Assembly (NCBI GenBank): GCA_020636545.1
Contig: JACJXS010000009.1
Coordinates: 1 to 64,000, forward strand
From: Chitinophagales bacterium
GTDB lineage: Bacteria > Bacteroidota > Bacteroidia > Chitinophagales > JADIYW01
Reading direction: 5' to 3'
DNA length: 64,000 nucleotides
The number at the start of each line of letters is the position of its first letter. Position 1 is the first letter of the stretch. Under the pieces are notes generated by a model. That model was not told where the DNA came from. It did not search any database and saw nothing but the letters and a program-made list of their open reading frames with translations. Below, in pieces: positions 54,453 through 62,567 of this stretch. The translations under genes were made by a program, and so were the position numbers.

Positions 54453-55061
54453 ATGAAAAATCAAATGAAGTTATTAATGTTAGCGTTTGCAATTGTGGCG
54501 TTCACATTTTCGGCGAATGCAGAATTGGGATTAAAATATTCCGCATTAGCAAAAGAGAAGAAAACAGCAAGTACTAGCGGTAGCGGTGCAGCTGCAAAAG
54601 GGAATTTTATTATCCAAGCGGATTTTAATTTAGGTTCTACACACCCAGGTCTGAGAACTGGTGGTTATTGGGGTGGTTACTACGGTTATGGTGGTTTTGT
54701 GCCAGGATTTACTTTAAACTTAGACTATAATGTGCATGATTATGCAAGTGTTGGTGGCTATATAGGTTATGGAGCAAGACATGGCTTACATCATTTAGCA
54801 GTTGGTGCAAGAGGTACTTTCCACTGGTGGCAATTATTAGATGACAAAGTAAGTGCTGATTTAAAATCTGATAAAATTGACTTTTATATGCCTGTACATT
54901 TAGGAGTTTATATGTATATGGGTGGCGGAACGACTGCTAGATTCAATGGCGGAGCTGGCTTAGGATTTAGATATTATTTTGTGGACAATATCGGTGTAAA
55001 TATGGAATGGGGTCGTCAAGAGATGAGCTGGGCGAAAATTGGTGTTCAATTTAAGTTGTAA
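54453..55061 (+). CDS. Small exported envelope protein, Gly/Tyr-rich
   Basis: Unrecognised secreted protein of 202 aa. The signal peptide ends around FSANA (residues 19-23). The mature part contains a glycine/tyrosine-rich stretch (GGYWGGYYGYGGFVPGF) and beta-strand alternation ending in a C-terminal aromatic-like KIGVQFKL, in keeping with a small outer-membrane beta barrel of about eight strands. It has a good two-part promoter upstream and a strong terminator downstream, so it is a single-gene unit, possibly highly expressed. Confidence 0.72.
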   Translation: MKNQMKLLMLAFAIVAFTFSANAELGLKYSALAKEKKTASTSGSGAAAKGNFIIQADFNLGSTHPGLRTGGYWGGYYGYGGFVPGFTLNLDYNVHDYASVGGYIGYGARHGLHHLAVGARGTFHWWQLLDDKVSADLKSDKIDFYMPVHLGVYMYMGGGTTARFNGGAGLGFRYYFVDNIGVNMEWGRQEMSWAKIGVQFKL

Positions 55062-55086
55062 AATCTAAATAAAACGAGATAAAAAG

Positions 55087-55123
55087 ATAGGGATTGTCAG
55101 AAAGCAATCCCTATTTTATTTAT
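55087..55123 (+). terminator. Rho-independent terminator after the envelope protein gene
   Basis: The 10-base perfect stem ATAGGGATTG (55087-55096) pairs with CAATCCCTAT (55105-55114), with an 8-base loop, and is followed by TTTATTTAT. Confidence 0.9.
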
Positions 55124-55140
55124 AATTCTTTTAGTTAAGG

Positions 55141-55374
55141 TTAATCAAATAAATCGCCAATTTTTATATCTAATGCATTTACAATTTTTAATAATGTACT
55201 AATCTTCATCTCTTGCTTTCCTTTAATATATTTCCTTAAATTTTCAACATCTAAGTCAGCATTATGAGCAACCTCTCGTGTTTTTAATTTTTTTTCATAG
55301 ATTGTCTCTTGAATACGCTTACCCAACTTGATAACTTCATCTGGAATAGATTTTTTTCGAACTCGCTTTTCCAC
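55141..55374 (-). CDS. XRE-family helix-turn-helix regulator
   Basis: Small DNA-binding protein of 77 aa with a single Cro/CI-type domain: a basic N-terminus, then KLKTREVAHNADLDVENLRK as the helix-turn-helix, IKGKQEMKISTLLKIVNALD and IKIGDLFD closing the fold. The start is a GTG at 55372-55374; no ATG lies upstream in frame before a stop. It is divergent from two paralogous secreted-protein genes, with a 98-base gap that contains a possible operator (55423-55438). Confidence 0.85.
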   Translation of the reverse strand: MEKRVRKKSIPDEVIKLGKRIQETIYEKKLKTREVAHNADLDVENLRKYIKGKQEMKISTLLKIVNALDIKIGDLFD

Positions 55375-55422
55375 CCTATAAATATATTCTCAATTAGATT
55401 ATTTTATATAATCGTATTCAAT

Positions 55423-55438
55423 CGGTTGCACATAACCG
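55423..55438. promoter_or_regulatory. Inverted repeat CGGTT-N6-AACCG, candidate XRE operator
   Basis: CGGTTGCACATAACCG lies between the XRE gene and the 55473 gene. It overlaps the TTG (55426-55428) that would be the -33 element of the TATATTTG box at 55448, so a bound repressor could block that promoter. Binding is inference. Confidence 0.4.
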
Positions 55439-55455
55439 TTTTTTGTTTATATTTG
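55426..55455 (+). promoter_or_regulatory. Two-part promoter (TTG-N19-TATATTTG) for the paralog pair
   Basis: TTG at 55426-55428 and TATATTTG at 55448-55455 are spaced by 19 bases. The box ends 17 bases before the ATG at 55473. Confidence 0.55.
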
Positions 55456-55472
55456 TGAAAAATATACTTTAT

Positions 55473-56141
55473 ATGAAAAAAATTATCTTATCTTTTATGT
55501 GCCTAATATTTATTTTGGGTAGCACATTTAGTCAAAACAATTTTGAAGAAGTTGTTTATCTTAAAAATGGTAGTGTTATACGCGGAACTATTATTGAACA
55601 AATTCCTAACCAGACTTTAAAAATTCAAACTAAGGATGGAAATGTCTTTGTTTATCAGTACAATGAAATTATTAAAACAACTAAAGAGCCTGTCGTTAAT
55701 CAACAGGTTGTAACTAATCAAGTTGTAAAATCAGGTTTTATTGATGCCAAAGTGATAACTGAAGTTTCAAGTGAAAATGAAGATGCAGTTATTGTACAAG
55801 TTGCCAATAATATTATGGATGCAAATGGTAATCTTTGGATAAAAGCAGGAACTCCAATTCAGTGTAATATTGAAAAGAAAAAACGAAAAGGGTTAGGTAA
55901 GCCAGGTAGCATTCTAATCGCTTTAAATTCGGTAAAATCGATAAATGGAAATGATATAAAATTAAATGGAAATTATAATAAAGTTGCACAAGATAATAAA
56001 GGTAAAGTAGTTGGAGTTGGTGTCGGTGTTGGTCTTTTGGTATTTACTCCTATGCTAGCTTACTTAGCAAAAAAAGGAGAATCTGCAATTATTCCTGCAA
56101 ATACAATAATTTCAAATATTTCTATTTTAGAAAATAAATAA
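55473..56141 (+). CDS. Secreted protein, first of a paralogous pair
   Basis: Unrecognised exported protein of 222 aa from the ATG at 55473 (an upstream TTG start at 55443 overlaps the promoter and is rejected). The signal peptide ends near GSTFSQ. A short beta domain follows, starting EEVVYLKNGSVIRGTIIEQI, about 52 residues. It is 41/52 identical to the one in the next gene. The rest carries IKAGTPIQCNIEKKKRKG and a membrane-like Gly/Val segment (GKVVGVGVGVGLLVFTPM). The next gene starts 6 bases after its stop. Possibly XRE-regulated. Confidence 0.78.
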   Translation: MKKIILSFMCLIFILGSTFSQNNFEEVVYLKNGSVIRGTIIEQIPNQTLKIQTKDGNVFVYQYNEIIKTTKEPVVNQQVVTNQVVKSGFIDAKVITEVSSENEDAVIVQVANNIMDANGNLWIKAGTPIQCNIEKKKRKGLGKPGSILIALNSVKSINGNDIKLNGNYNKVAQDNKGKVVGVGVGVGLLVFTPMLAYLAKKGESAIIPANTIISNISILENK

Positions 56142-56147
56142 TATTCT

Positions 56148-56972
56148 ATGAAAATACTATATTCTTTAGCATTTGCCATAATATCAATTTTTATTTTTGG
56201 TCAAAACAATATAGAAGAGGTTGTTTATCTCAAAAACGGGAGTATTATACGTGGCACTATCATAGAACAAGTTCCTAATCAAACATTAAAAATCCAAACT
56301 AAAGATGGAAGTGTATTTGTTTTTAATCTAAATGAAGTGCAAAAAATCACAAAAGAAGCACCTTACAAAAATCCAGCACCAAACCCAGTTAATACCAATA
56401 CGCAGGTTATCAATCAAAGTAATAATGAAAATATTGTCAACAATACAGTTGAAAATACGTATTCCACTACTGACTCAAAAGAAAAAAAAGAATATCTTAA
56501 AAAAGGATTTATAGGTATAACTGAAATTGGAGCTATTGGTAGAAAACAAATTTCTCCAAAATCAGCATTTACTCTACATCAATTCATAGGAAAAAGAACA
56601 TCTCAGCACTTTGCTATTGGAGTTGATTTCGGGGTAGAAGTCAATAAATCATTGCTTGTTGTACCAGTAATGTTGGATACAAGAATTTATTTTTTAAATA
56701 AGAGAATTACGCCGTTTTTAAACTTAGCTCCTGGTTATGCATTTTCTAGTATCCCTTATTATGACTATAATAGCTATTATGGAGGATATGGGTATTATAA
56801 AAGAGGAAGAAGACCCTATCATTCATTTATAACCAACTTTGGGATAGGTGTTGAGTATAAAGTGAATGAAAAAATTGGAGTTACATTTAGTACTGGTGGA
56901 AGATTAAGTTATTTTCCAAAAGCAAGCACTACGTTGGGAAATGGATTCTTTAAAATAGGTATTGAATACTAA
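56148..56972 (+). CDS. Secreted beta-barrel-like protein, second of a paralogous pair
   Basis: Exported protein of 274 aa. A signal peptide (ending ISIFIFGQ) is followed by the same domain as its neighbour (EEVVYLKNGSIIRGTIIEQV), a Pro/Asn/Thr linker, then an outer-membrane-protein-like region: GFIGITEIGAIG, HFAIGVDFGVEV, ITPFLNLAPGYAF, a Tyr/Gly-rich loop, and a terminal strand FFKIGIEY. The two genes thus share the N-terminal domain but differ completely in the C-terminal part. A terminator follows at 57001. Confidence 0.78.
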   Translation: MKILYSLAFAIISIFIFGQNNIEEVVYLKNGSIIRGTIIEQVPNQTLKIQTKDGSVFVFNLNEVQKITKEAPYKNPAPNPVNTNTQVINQSNNENIVNNTVENTYSTTDSKEKKEYLKKGFIGITEIGAIGRKQISPKSAFTLHQFIGKRTSQHFAIGVDFGVEVNKSLLVVPVMLDTRIYFLNKRITPFLNLAPGYAFSSIPYYDYNSYYGGYGYYKRGRRPYHSFITNFGIGVEYKVNEKIGVTFSTGGRLSYFPKASTTLGNGFFKIGIEY

Positions 56973-57000
56973 AAAAATAAATTAGTACATTAACACAAAA

Positions 57001-57027
57001 GTCCCGATTTTTATTGGGGCTTTTTTT
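57001..57027 (+). terminator. Rho-independent terminator after the paralog pair
   Basis: GTCCC (57001-57005) pairs with GGGGC (57016-57020, one G-U pair), followed by seven T's (57021-57027). Confidence 0.82.
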
Positions 57028-57093
57028 ATGACTTTTTTTAAATAGCAGATTAATTTTTTATCTTTTTTTACTAAATTTTTTCTATCAAATACT

Positions 57094-57101
57094 TACTTTT
57101 G
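57094..57101 (+). promoter_or_regulatory. TAnnTTTG -7 box before nadB
   Basis: TACTTTTG ends 4 bases before the nadB ATG at 57106. Confidence 0.5.
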
Positions 57102-57105
57102 TTTT

Positions 57106-58701
57106 ATGTATGATTTCTTAGTTATTGGTTCAGGCATTGCAGGATTGAGTTTTGCTTTAAAAGTAGCCAACAAATATCCCGAAAAAAAGATAATTATTCT
57201 AACAAAAGCCAACGAAGATGATAGCAATACTAAGTATGCACAAGGTGGAATAGCTGTTGTTACAGATTTTGATGTAGATAATTTTGAAAAACATATTGAA
57301 GATACACATATTGCAGGCGATGGTTTATGCAATCCAAAAGTAGTAGATTTTGTAGTTCGAGAAGGTCGGCAGCGTGTCGATGAATTAATCAAATGGGGAA
57401 CTCAATTTGATAAAGAAGATAATGGCACTTATAAACTTGGCAGAGAAGGTGGACATTCTGAATTTAGAGTATTGCATCATAAAGATGTTACGGGTCGAGA
57501 AATAGAAAGAGCCTTATTGCAAAAGGTTCACGAAACGCCTAATATTGAAATACATCAACATTTCTTTGTTACCGATTTAATTACTCAACATCATTTAGGA
57601 AGAATGATTACTAGAGCAACAACTAATAACCAATGTTTTGGCGTTTATGCTCTAAATAAAGATACCAATCAAATTGAAAAAATAATTAGCAAAATTACCG
57701 TTTTAGCAACAGGTGGCTTTGGGCAGGTTTATAGAAGCACAACCAACCCAACGATTGCTACTGGTGACGGAATTGCTATGGTTTATAGAGCTAAAGGAAA
57801 GGTTTCTAATATGGAATTTGTGCAATTTCACCCAACTGCATTGTACGAACCAGATGTAAGTCCAAGTTTTTTAATTACTGAAGCTGTTCGAGGAGATGGC
57901 GGTATTTTGAAAACAAAAGGTGGCGAAGAGTTTATGAAAAAATATGACAAACGTGAATCACTTGCACCTCGAGATATTGTTGCAAGAGCAATAGATAATG
58001 AAATGAAAATTAGCGGTGAGGCGTGTATGTATTTAGATTGTCGCCACATGGATTTCGATAATTTTATTCATCATTTCCCAAATATTTATGAAAAATGTAA
58101 AAGTATAGGTATTGATGTCCAAAAAGATATGATTCCAGTTGTGCCTGCTGCTCATTATGCTTGTGGTGGTATTCGTGTTAATGAGTTTGGACAAACCTCT
58201 ATCAATAATTTATATGCGTGTGGAGAATGTTCTAGCACTGGTTTACACGGAGCAAATCGATTGGCATCAAACTCTTTGTTGGAAGCTGTTGTTTTTTCTC
58301 ATCGAATTGCAGAACATGCCATTGAAAAAATTAAAACTATAGAAGTAGATGAAACCAAATTTCAAGAATGGGATACAACAGGAACTAGCCATCCAAAAGA
58401 AATGGTACTTATCACTCAAAGTTTAAGAGAATTGAAAGATATAATGAGCAACTATGTTGGTATCGTTAGAAACAATGTGCGTCTAAAACGTGCCTCTGAA
58501 CGTCTGTATTTATTATTTAAGGAATGTGAAGAGATGTATAATACTACGGCGATTTCACCACAATTAATGGAATTAAGGAATTTAATTACTATTGGTTATT
58601 TAATTACTAGAAGTGCATTACTTAGAAAAGAAAGTAGAGGTTTGCATTACACCACAGATTTTCCAAATCACTCAGAATTTACAGAAGAAACAGTATTGTA
58701 A
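57106..58701 (+). CDS. nadB: L-aspartate oxidase
   Basis: FAD enzyme oxidising L-aspartate to iminoaspartate, the first step of de novo NAD synthesis. It is 531 aa. FAD loop GSGIAG (8-13), TKYAQGGIAV, REGGHSEFRVLHHKDVTGRE with the substrate-binding histidines, FVQFHPTALYEP, and GGIRVNEFGQTSINNLYACG with the conserved GECSSTGLHGANRLASNSLLE tail of the FAD domain are all present. A helical C-domain follows. nadA/nadC are not adjacent. It ends 5 bases from the convergent recG stop. Confidence 0.95.
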   Translation: MYDFLVIGSGIAGLSFALKVANKYPEKKIIILTKANEDDSNTKYAQGGIAVVTDFDVDNFEKHIEDTHIAGDGLCNPKVVDFVVREGRQRVDELIKWGTQFDKEDNGTYKLGREGGHSEFRVLHHKDVTGREIERALLQKVHETPNIEIHQHFFVTDLITQHHLGRMITRATTNNQCFGVYALNKDTNQIEKIISKITVLATGGFGQVYRSTTNPTIATGDGIAMVYRAKGKVSNMEFVQFHPTALYEPDVSPSFLITEAVRGDGGILKTKGGEEFMKKYDKRESLAPRDIVARAIDNEMKISGEACMYLDCRHMDFDNFIHHFPNIYEKCKSIGIDVQKDMIPVVPAAHYACGGIRVNEFGQTSINNLYACGECSSTGLHGANRLASNSLLEAVVFSHRIAEHAIEKIKTIEVDETKFQEWDTTGTSHPKEMVLITQSLRELKDIMSNYVGIVRNNVRLKRASERLYLLFKECEEMYNTTAISPQLMELRNLITIGYLITRSALLRKESRGLHYTTDFPNHSEFTEETVL

Positions 58702-58706
58702 AAATG

Positions 58707-60818
58707 CTAAGAAATATTACTCCAATTGTATTGTCTTTTTTGTTGAATAAAAACCTTTAATGGACAATGCTCTGGTAATTCTAAATTTTCATCTTGTTCT
58801 AAAATATTCATAGCTACTTTTCTAGCTTCCTCCAATATAATTCCGTCTGTTGCTAAGTTAGCAATACGCAAATCTAGTGTGCCGCTTTGTTGAGTCCCTT
58901 CAATATTTCCAGGGCCTCGTAATTTTAAATCAACTTCAGCAATTTTAAATCCATCATTGGTATCAACCATTGTGTTAATTCTAATCTTTGCATCTGAACT
59001 GAGTTTAAAATCTGTCATTAAGATACAAAAGGATTGTTCTGCACCTCTGCCTACACGACCACGCAATTGATGCAATTGAGATAAGCCAAATCTGTCCGCA
59101 TTTTCTATTATCATCACACTTGCATTCGGAACATTAACGCCTACTTCAATTACAGTTGTTGCCACCATAATTTGTGTTATTCCCTTTACAAAGCGTTCCA
59201 TTTCAAAATTCTTATCGTCTGGTTTCATTTTCCCATGCACAATACTCACATGATAACCTGGCATTGGGAAAGCACGACAAATGCTTTCATACCCATTCGT
59301 CAAGTCGATTAAATCAAGCTTCTCACTTTCAGCAATTAATGGATAAACAATATAAATTTGTCTGCCTTTTTTAATCTCATCACGCATAAAATCAAAAACT
59401 GCAATTCTATGTGATTCATAGCGATGCACAGTTTTTATTGATTTTCTTCCTGGTGGTAATTCATCAATTACTGAAACGTCTAAATCGCCATAAAGCGTCA
59501 TTGCCAAAGTCCGAGGAATTGGTGTAGCAGTCATTACTAAAATATGTGGTGCAATCGTATTTTTCTTCCAAAGTTTTGCTCTTTGTTCTACTCCAAAACG
59601 GTGTTGTTCATCAACCACAGCAAGTCCTAAATTTTTAAAAACCACTTGATCTTCTATCAATGCATGTGTGCCGATGATACCATTTAGTTCTCCATTTTTT
59701 AATTGTTCTAAAATTATTTTTCGTTGTTTTGTTTTGGTTGACCCTGTTAATAATTCGATTTTCACATCCATACCGTTTAAAACTTCTTGGATATTTTGAA
59801 AATGTTGTTGTGCTAAAATTTCAGTTGGCGCCATCAATGCTGCTTGATAATTGTTATCGAAAGCCATCAACATCGAAAGTAGTGCAATTATTGTTTTGCC
59901 AGAGCCGACATCTCCTTGTAACAATCTGTTCATTTGCAACCCAGATAAAGTATCTTTTCTTATTTCTTTTAATACTCTTTTTTGTGCATTGGTTAAATCA
60001 AAAGGTAGATTGTTATTGTAAAAGTTATTGAAATATGTATCAATTTTTTCAAACAGAATACCTTTTTCTTTTTTTCTAATCACTTTATTTTTCAATAGAT
60101 TGAGTTGAATAAAGAACAACTCTTCAAATTTCAATCTTTTAGTTGCATTATTTTGGTCGTCAATATTTTGAGGAATATGTATTTGTTTGTATGCTTCAAA
60201 TCTTGATATTAAATGATAATGTTTCAGCACATATTCTGGAATATTTTCGTGTATATTTTCAGGTTTTAATTGGGAAAGAAGTGTAATTATCAGCTTTGCA
60301 ATGCCTTTGCTATCCAAGCCTTTGTTTTTCATTTTTTCCGAAGTGTTGTACAAAGCTTTAAAGCTACCTAATGCCTCTGAAGTGTAATTAGAAAGTAATT
60401 CTAATTCAGGATGTGCAATATTATAACGACCATTAAACCAAGCTGGTTTTCCAAATAATACATAAATTTCATTAGGTCTTATACCTTCTTTTATCCATTT
60501 TATGCCTTTAAACCAAACCAATTCTACTTCTCCATCTTGGTCATAAAAAATAGCAGATAAGCGTTTCCCTCTTCCTTCTCCAATTTCTCGCATCTCCTTT
60601 ATTTTTCCTTTTAGTTGAATAAAAGTGTTGCTGTTGTCAATATGTTGGGTAGAGTAAAATTGTGTTCTATCAATATAGCGATAAGGAAAAAGTTTTAATA
60701 AATCTCCGAATGTATGAATATTTGCCTCTGTCTTTAAAATAGCTGCACGTTCGGGACCCACACCTTTCAAGTATTCAATTGAAGTTTGTAAAAAAGCATA
60801 TTTATCCAAAGCCGACAT
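58707..60818 (-). CDS. recG: ATP-dependent DNA helicase RecG
   Basis: Branch-migrating helicase that remodels stalled forks and Holliday junctions. It is 703 aa from the ATG at 60816-60818; an in-frame TTG three codons upstream overlaps the promoter box. An N-terminal wedge/OB region (EYLKGVGPERAAILKTEANI, IDNSNTFIQLKGKIKEMREI) is followed by motor domain 1 with GDVGSGKTIIALL and the DEQH box VVDEQHRFGVEQR. MTATPIPRTLAMTLYGDLDV and motor domain 2 with VATTVIEVGVNVPNASV and QLRGRVGRG follow. Complete. Confidence 0.96.
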   Translation of the reverse strand: MSALDKYAFLQTSIEYLKGVGPERAAILKTEANIHTFGDLLKLFPYRYIDRTQFYSTQHIDNSNTFIQLKGKIKEMREIGEGRGKRLSAIFYDQDGEVELVWFKGIKWIKEGIRPNEIYVLFGKPAWFNGRYNIAHPELELLSNYTSEALGSFKALYNTSEKMKNKGLDSKGIAKLIITLLSQLKPENIHENIPEYVLKHYHLISRFEAYKQIHIPQNIDDQNNATKRLKFEELFFIQLNLLKNKVIRKKEKGILFEKIDTYFNNFYNNNLPFDLTNAQKRVLKEIRKDTLSGLQMNRLLQGDVGSGKTIIALLSMLMAFDNNYQAALMAPTEILAQQHFQNIQEVLNGMDVKIELLTGSTKTKQRKIILEQLKNGELNGIIGTHALIEDQVVFKNLGLAVVDEQHRFGVEQRAKLWKKNTIAPHILVMTATPIPRTLAMTLYGDLDVSVIDELPPGRKSIKTVHRYESHRIAVFDFMRDEIKKGRQIYIVYPLIAESEKLDLIDLTNGYESICRAFPMPGYHVSIVHGKMKPDDKNFEMERFVKGITQIMVATTVIEVGVNVPNASVMIIENADRFGLSQLHQLRGRVGRGAEQSFCILMTDFKLSSDAKIRINTMVDTNDGFKIAEVDLKLRGPGNIEGTQQSGTLDLRIANLATDGIILEEARKVAMNILEQDENLELPEHCPLKVFIQQKRQYNWSNIS

Positions 60819-60824
60819 ACCAAA

Positions 60825-60856
60825 CAAAATTAAAGTTTTTAAAATACAAAACCCAA
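60825..60856 (-). promoter_or_regulatory. Two-part promoter before recG
   Basis: Read leftward, TTG at 60856-60854 and TAATTTTG at 60832-60825 are spaced by 21 bases. The box ends 6 bases before the recG ATG. Confidence 0.5.
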
Positions 60857-60959
60857 TTTTGTTTAGTTAATGCTAATGGAAATTAGTTATAGCAATTGCT
60901 TATAAATTATTTTTAAAATCAAATTATTTAAACTATTTAATTACTAACTTGCACTATTT

Positions 60960-61850
60960 ATGCAACAGAAAAATGAAATTCAAACACAAGATTGGTTCGT
61001 GTTTTTTGCACTATCATTCGTTTGGGGTTTTTCATTCTTTTTTATAAAAAAAGGCTTAGAAGCTTTTCATCCGATTCAAGTTGCTGCACTGAGAATGTGC
61101 TTTGCATTTATAACATTTCTCCCATTTGTTTACTTATATCGAAAAAAATTAAGCATCAACAAACAAAATATAAAATATGTTCCGCTTTTAGGTTTATTTG
61201 GGAATATGTTGCCCGCTATTTGTTTTTGTATTGCAGAAACAAAAGTTGATAGTGCCATCGTGGGCATACAAAATTCAACCACGCCAATTTTTGCTTTGTT
61301 TTTGGGAAGTTTTATTTTCAATGTACCTCTAAGTCGAAACAAAATCATCGGTGTAGTATTGGGTTTTATTGGTGCGTGTTTGATTATTTTGGCAGAAACT
61401 AAAAATGTACATCAAGATTTTTCTTATCATATATTTCTACCTCTTTTGGCGACCTTTTTTTATGGAATCAATGCCAATATCTTTAAAAATTATTTCCAAA
61501 AAGAACATCCATTAGTTATTGCATTTTGGCAGTATGCCTTTGTGTTTGCGGTATGCTTTCCATATTTGTTATGGTCTGATACATTTGAACGAATACAGAC
61601 AAATACTACTATTGCTTTCAGCAGCTTGACTTATTTAATGATTTTAGGTGTGTGTGGAACGGCAATTGCCCAAATATATTTCAATAAACTTACCCAAAGA
61701 ACGAATGCTCTTTTTGCTACCATGACAACATTTGTAATCCCTATTGTTTCTGTTTTAATTGGTGTCGCAATCGGCGAAAAAATAATTGGCTTACATATTT
61801 TAGGATTACTAGTGATTTTCTCTGGTATTTATAGCGTCATTAAAGGCTAA
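60960..61850 (+). CDS. EamA/DMT-family transporter
   Basis: Inner-membrane drug/metabolite-type transporter of 296 aa with about ten membrane segments in two EamA repeats. The first starts [21 protein letters not shown] with the typical conserved Trp-Gly-x2-F, and the second around residue 150. Substrate is unknown; such proteins often export amino acids or metabolites. It overlaps the convergent small lipoprotein gene by 42 bases. Confidence 0.88.
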   Translation: MQQKNEIQTQDWFVFFALSFVWGFSFFFIKKGLEAFHPIQVAALRMCFAFITFLPFVYLYRKKLSINKQNIKYVPLLGLFGNMLPAICFCIAETKVDSAIVGIQNSTTPIFALFLGSFIFNVPLSRNKIIGVVLGFIGACLIILAETKNVHQDFSYHIFLPLLATFFYGINANIFKNYFQKEHPLVIAFWQYAFVFAVCFPYLLWSDTFERIQTNTTIAFSSLTYLMILGVCGTAIAQIYFNKLTQRTNALFATMTTFVIPIVSVLIGVAIGEKIIGLHILGLLVIFSGIYSVIKG

Positions 61851-62018
61851 ATTCTCTTGAGTTTTGTTTTCAATCATTGCATGTTTTTTCTTAGAACCAA
61901 AAGTTGGACAGCCACATTTTTTAGATTTATAAGCTGCACAAGCACTAAAATTCAAAGAAAAAATTAAAATAAAAATTAAAAGCAAAAATCTTTTTTGTAT
62001 TTTGAAACCATTCTTCAT
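61809..62018 (-). CDS. Small lipoprotein with CGCPTFG motif
   Basis: Protein of 69 aa with a basic N-terminus (KNGFKIQKR), a hydrophobic stretch and a lipobox ending at Cys27 (LNFSAC), followed by [14 protein letters not shown]. That short Cys-rich motif is a common ending of tiny Bacteroidota lipoproteins. This supports the frame as a real gene although it overlaps the EamA gene by 42 bases at its 3' end. Function is unknown. Confidence 0.7.
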   Translation of the reverse strand: MKNGFKIQKRFLLLIFILIFSLNFSACAAYKSKKCGCPTFGSKKKHAMIENKTQENLAFNDAINTRENH

Positions 62019-62039
62019 TGTTGTATAAAAGTAATAAAA

Positions 62040-62567
62040 ATGTCATTAATAATTCCATGTAATAATATTTCTCCAAAATTTGGCAATAATTGTTACCTCG
62101 CACCAAATTGTACCATTGTAGGCGATGTTGAGATGGGAAACAATTGTAGTATTTGGTTTAATGCTGTTTTGCGTGGAGATGTAAATTCCATTAGAATTGG
62201 TAATAAAGTGAATATTCAAGATAATGCAACAATACATTGTACTTACCAAAAAACAAAAACAATTATTGCAGATAATGTATCGATTGGACACAACGCTATT
62301 GTGCACGGTTGCACCATCGAAGAAAATGTTTTAGTAGGCATGGGTGCAATTATTATGGACAATTGCTATATTGAAAAAAATGCTTTGATTGCAGCTGGAG
62401 CAGTTGTTTTAGAAGGAACTCGTGTTGAAGAGGGAAGTATTTATGCTGGTGTCCCTGCAAAAAAAGTAAAACAATTAGAAGCTGCTACTTTTAAAGATCA
62501 AAATGAAAGAATTGCAAATAATTATTTAAAATATTCAAGTTGGTTTAAGACAGATAAGAATGAATAA
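62040..62567 (+). CDS. Gamma carbonic anhydrase-like hexapeptide-repeat protein
   Basis: Left-handed beta-helix protein of 175 aa. The ATG at 62040 is chosen over an upstream in-frame TTG-type start because [20 protein letters not shown] is the usual N-terminus. Repeats carry the gamma-CA pattern: [39 protein letters not shown], an ATIHCTYQ metal His, and [19 protein letters not shown] with two more ligands. This YrdA/CaiE-like group binds metal; carbonic anhydrase activity is variable. It overlaps the next gene by 8 bases. Confidence 0.86.
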   Translation: MSLIIPCNNISPKFGNNCYLAPNCTIVGDVEMGNNCSIWFNAVLRGDVNSIRIGNKVNIQDNATIHCTYQKTKTIIADNVSIGHNAIVHGCTIEENVLVGMGAIIMDNCYIEKNALIAAGAVVLEGTRVEEGSIYAGVPAKKVKQLEAATFKDQNERIANNYLKYSSWFKTDKNE

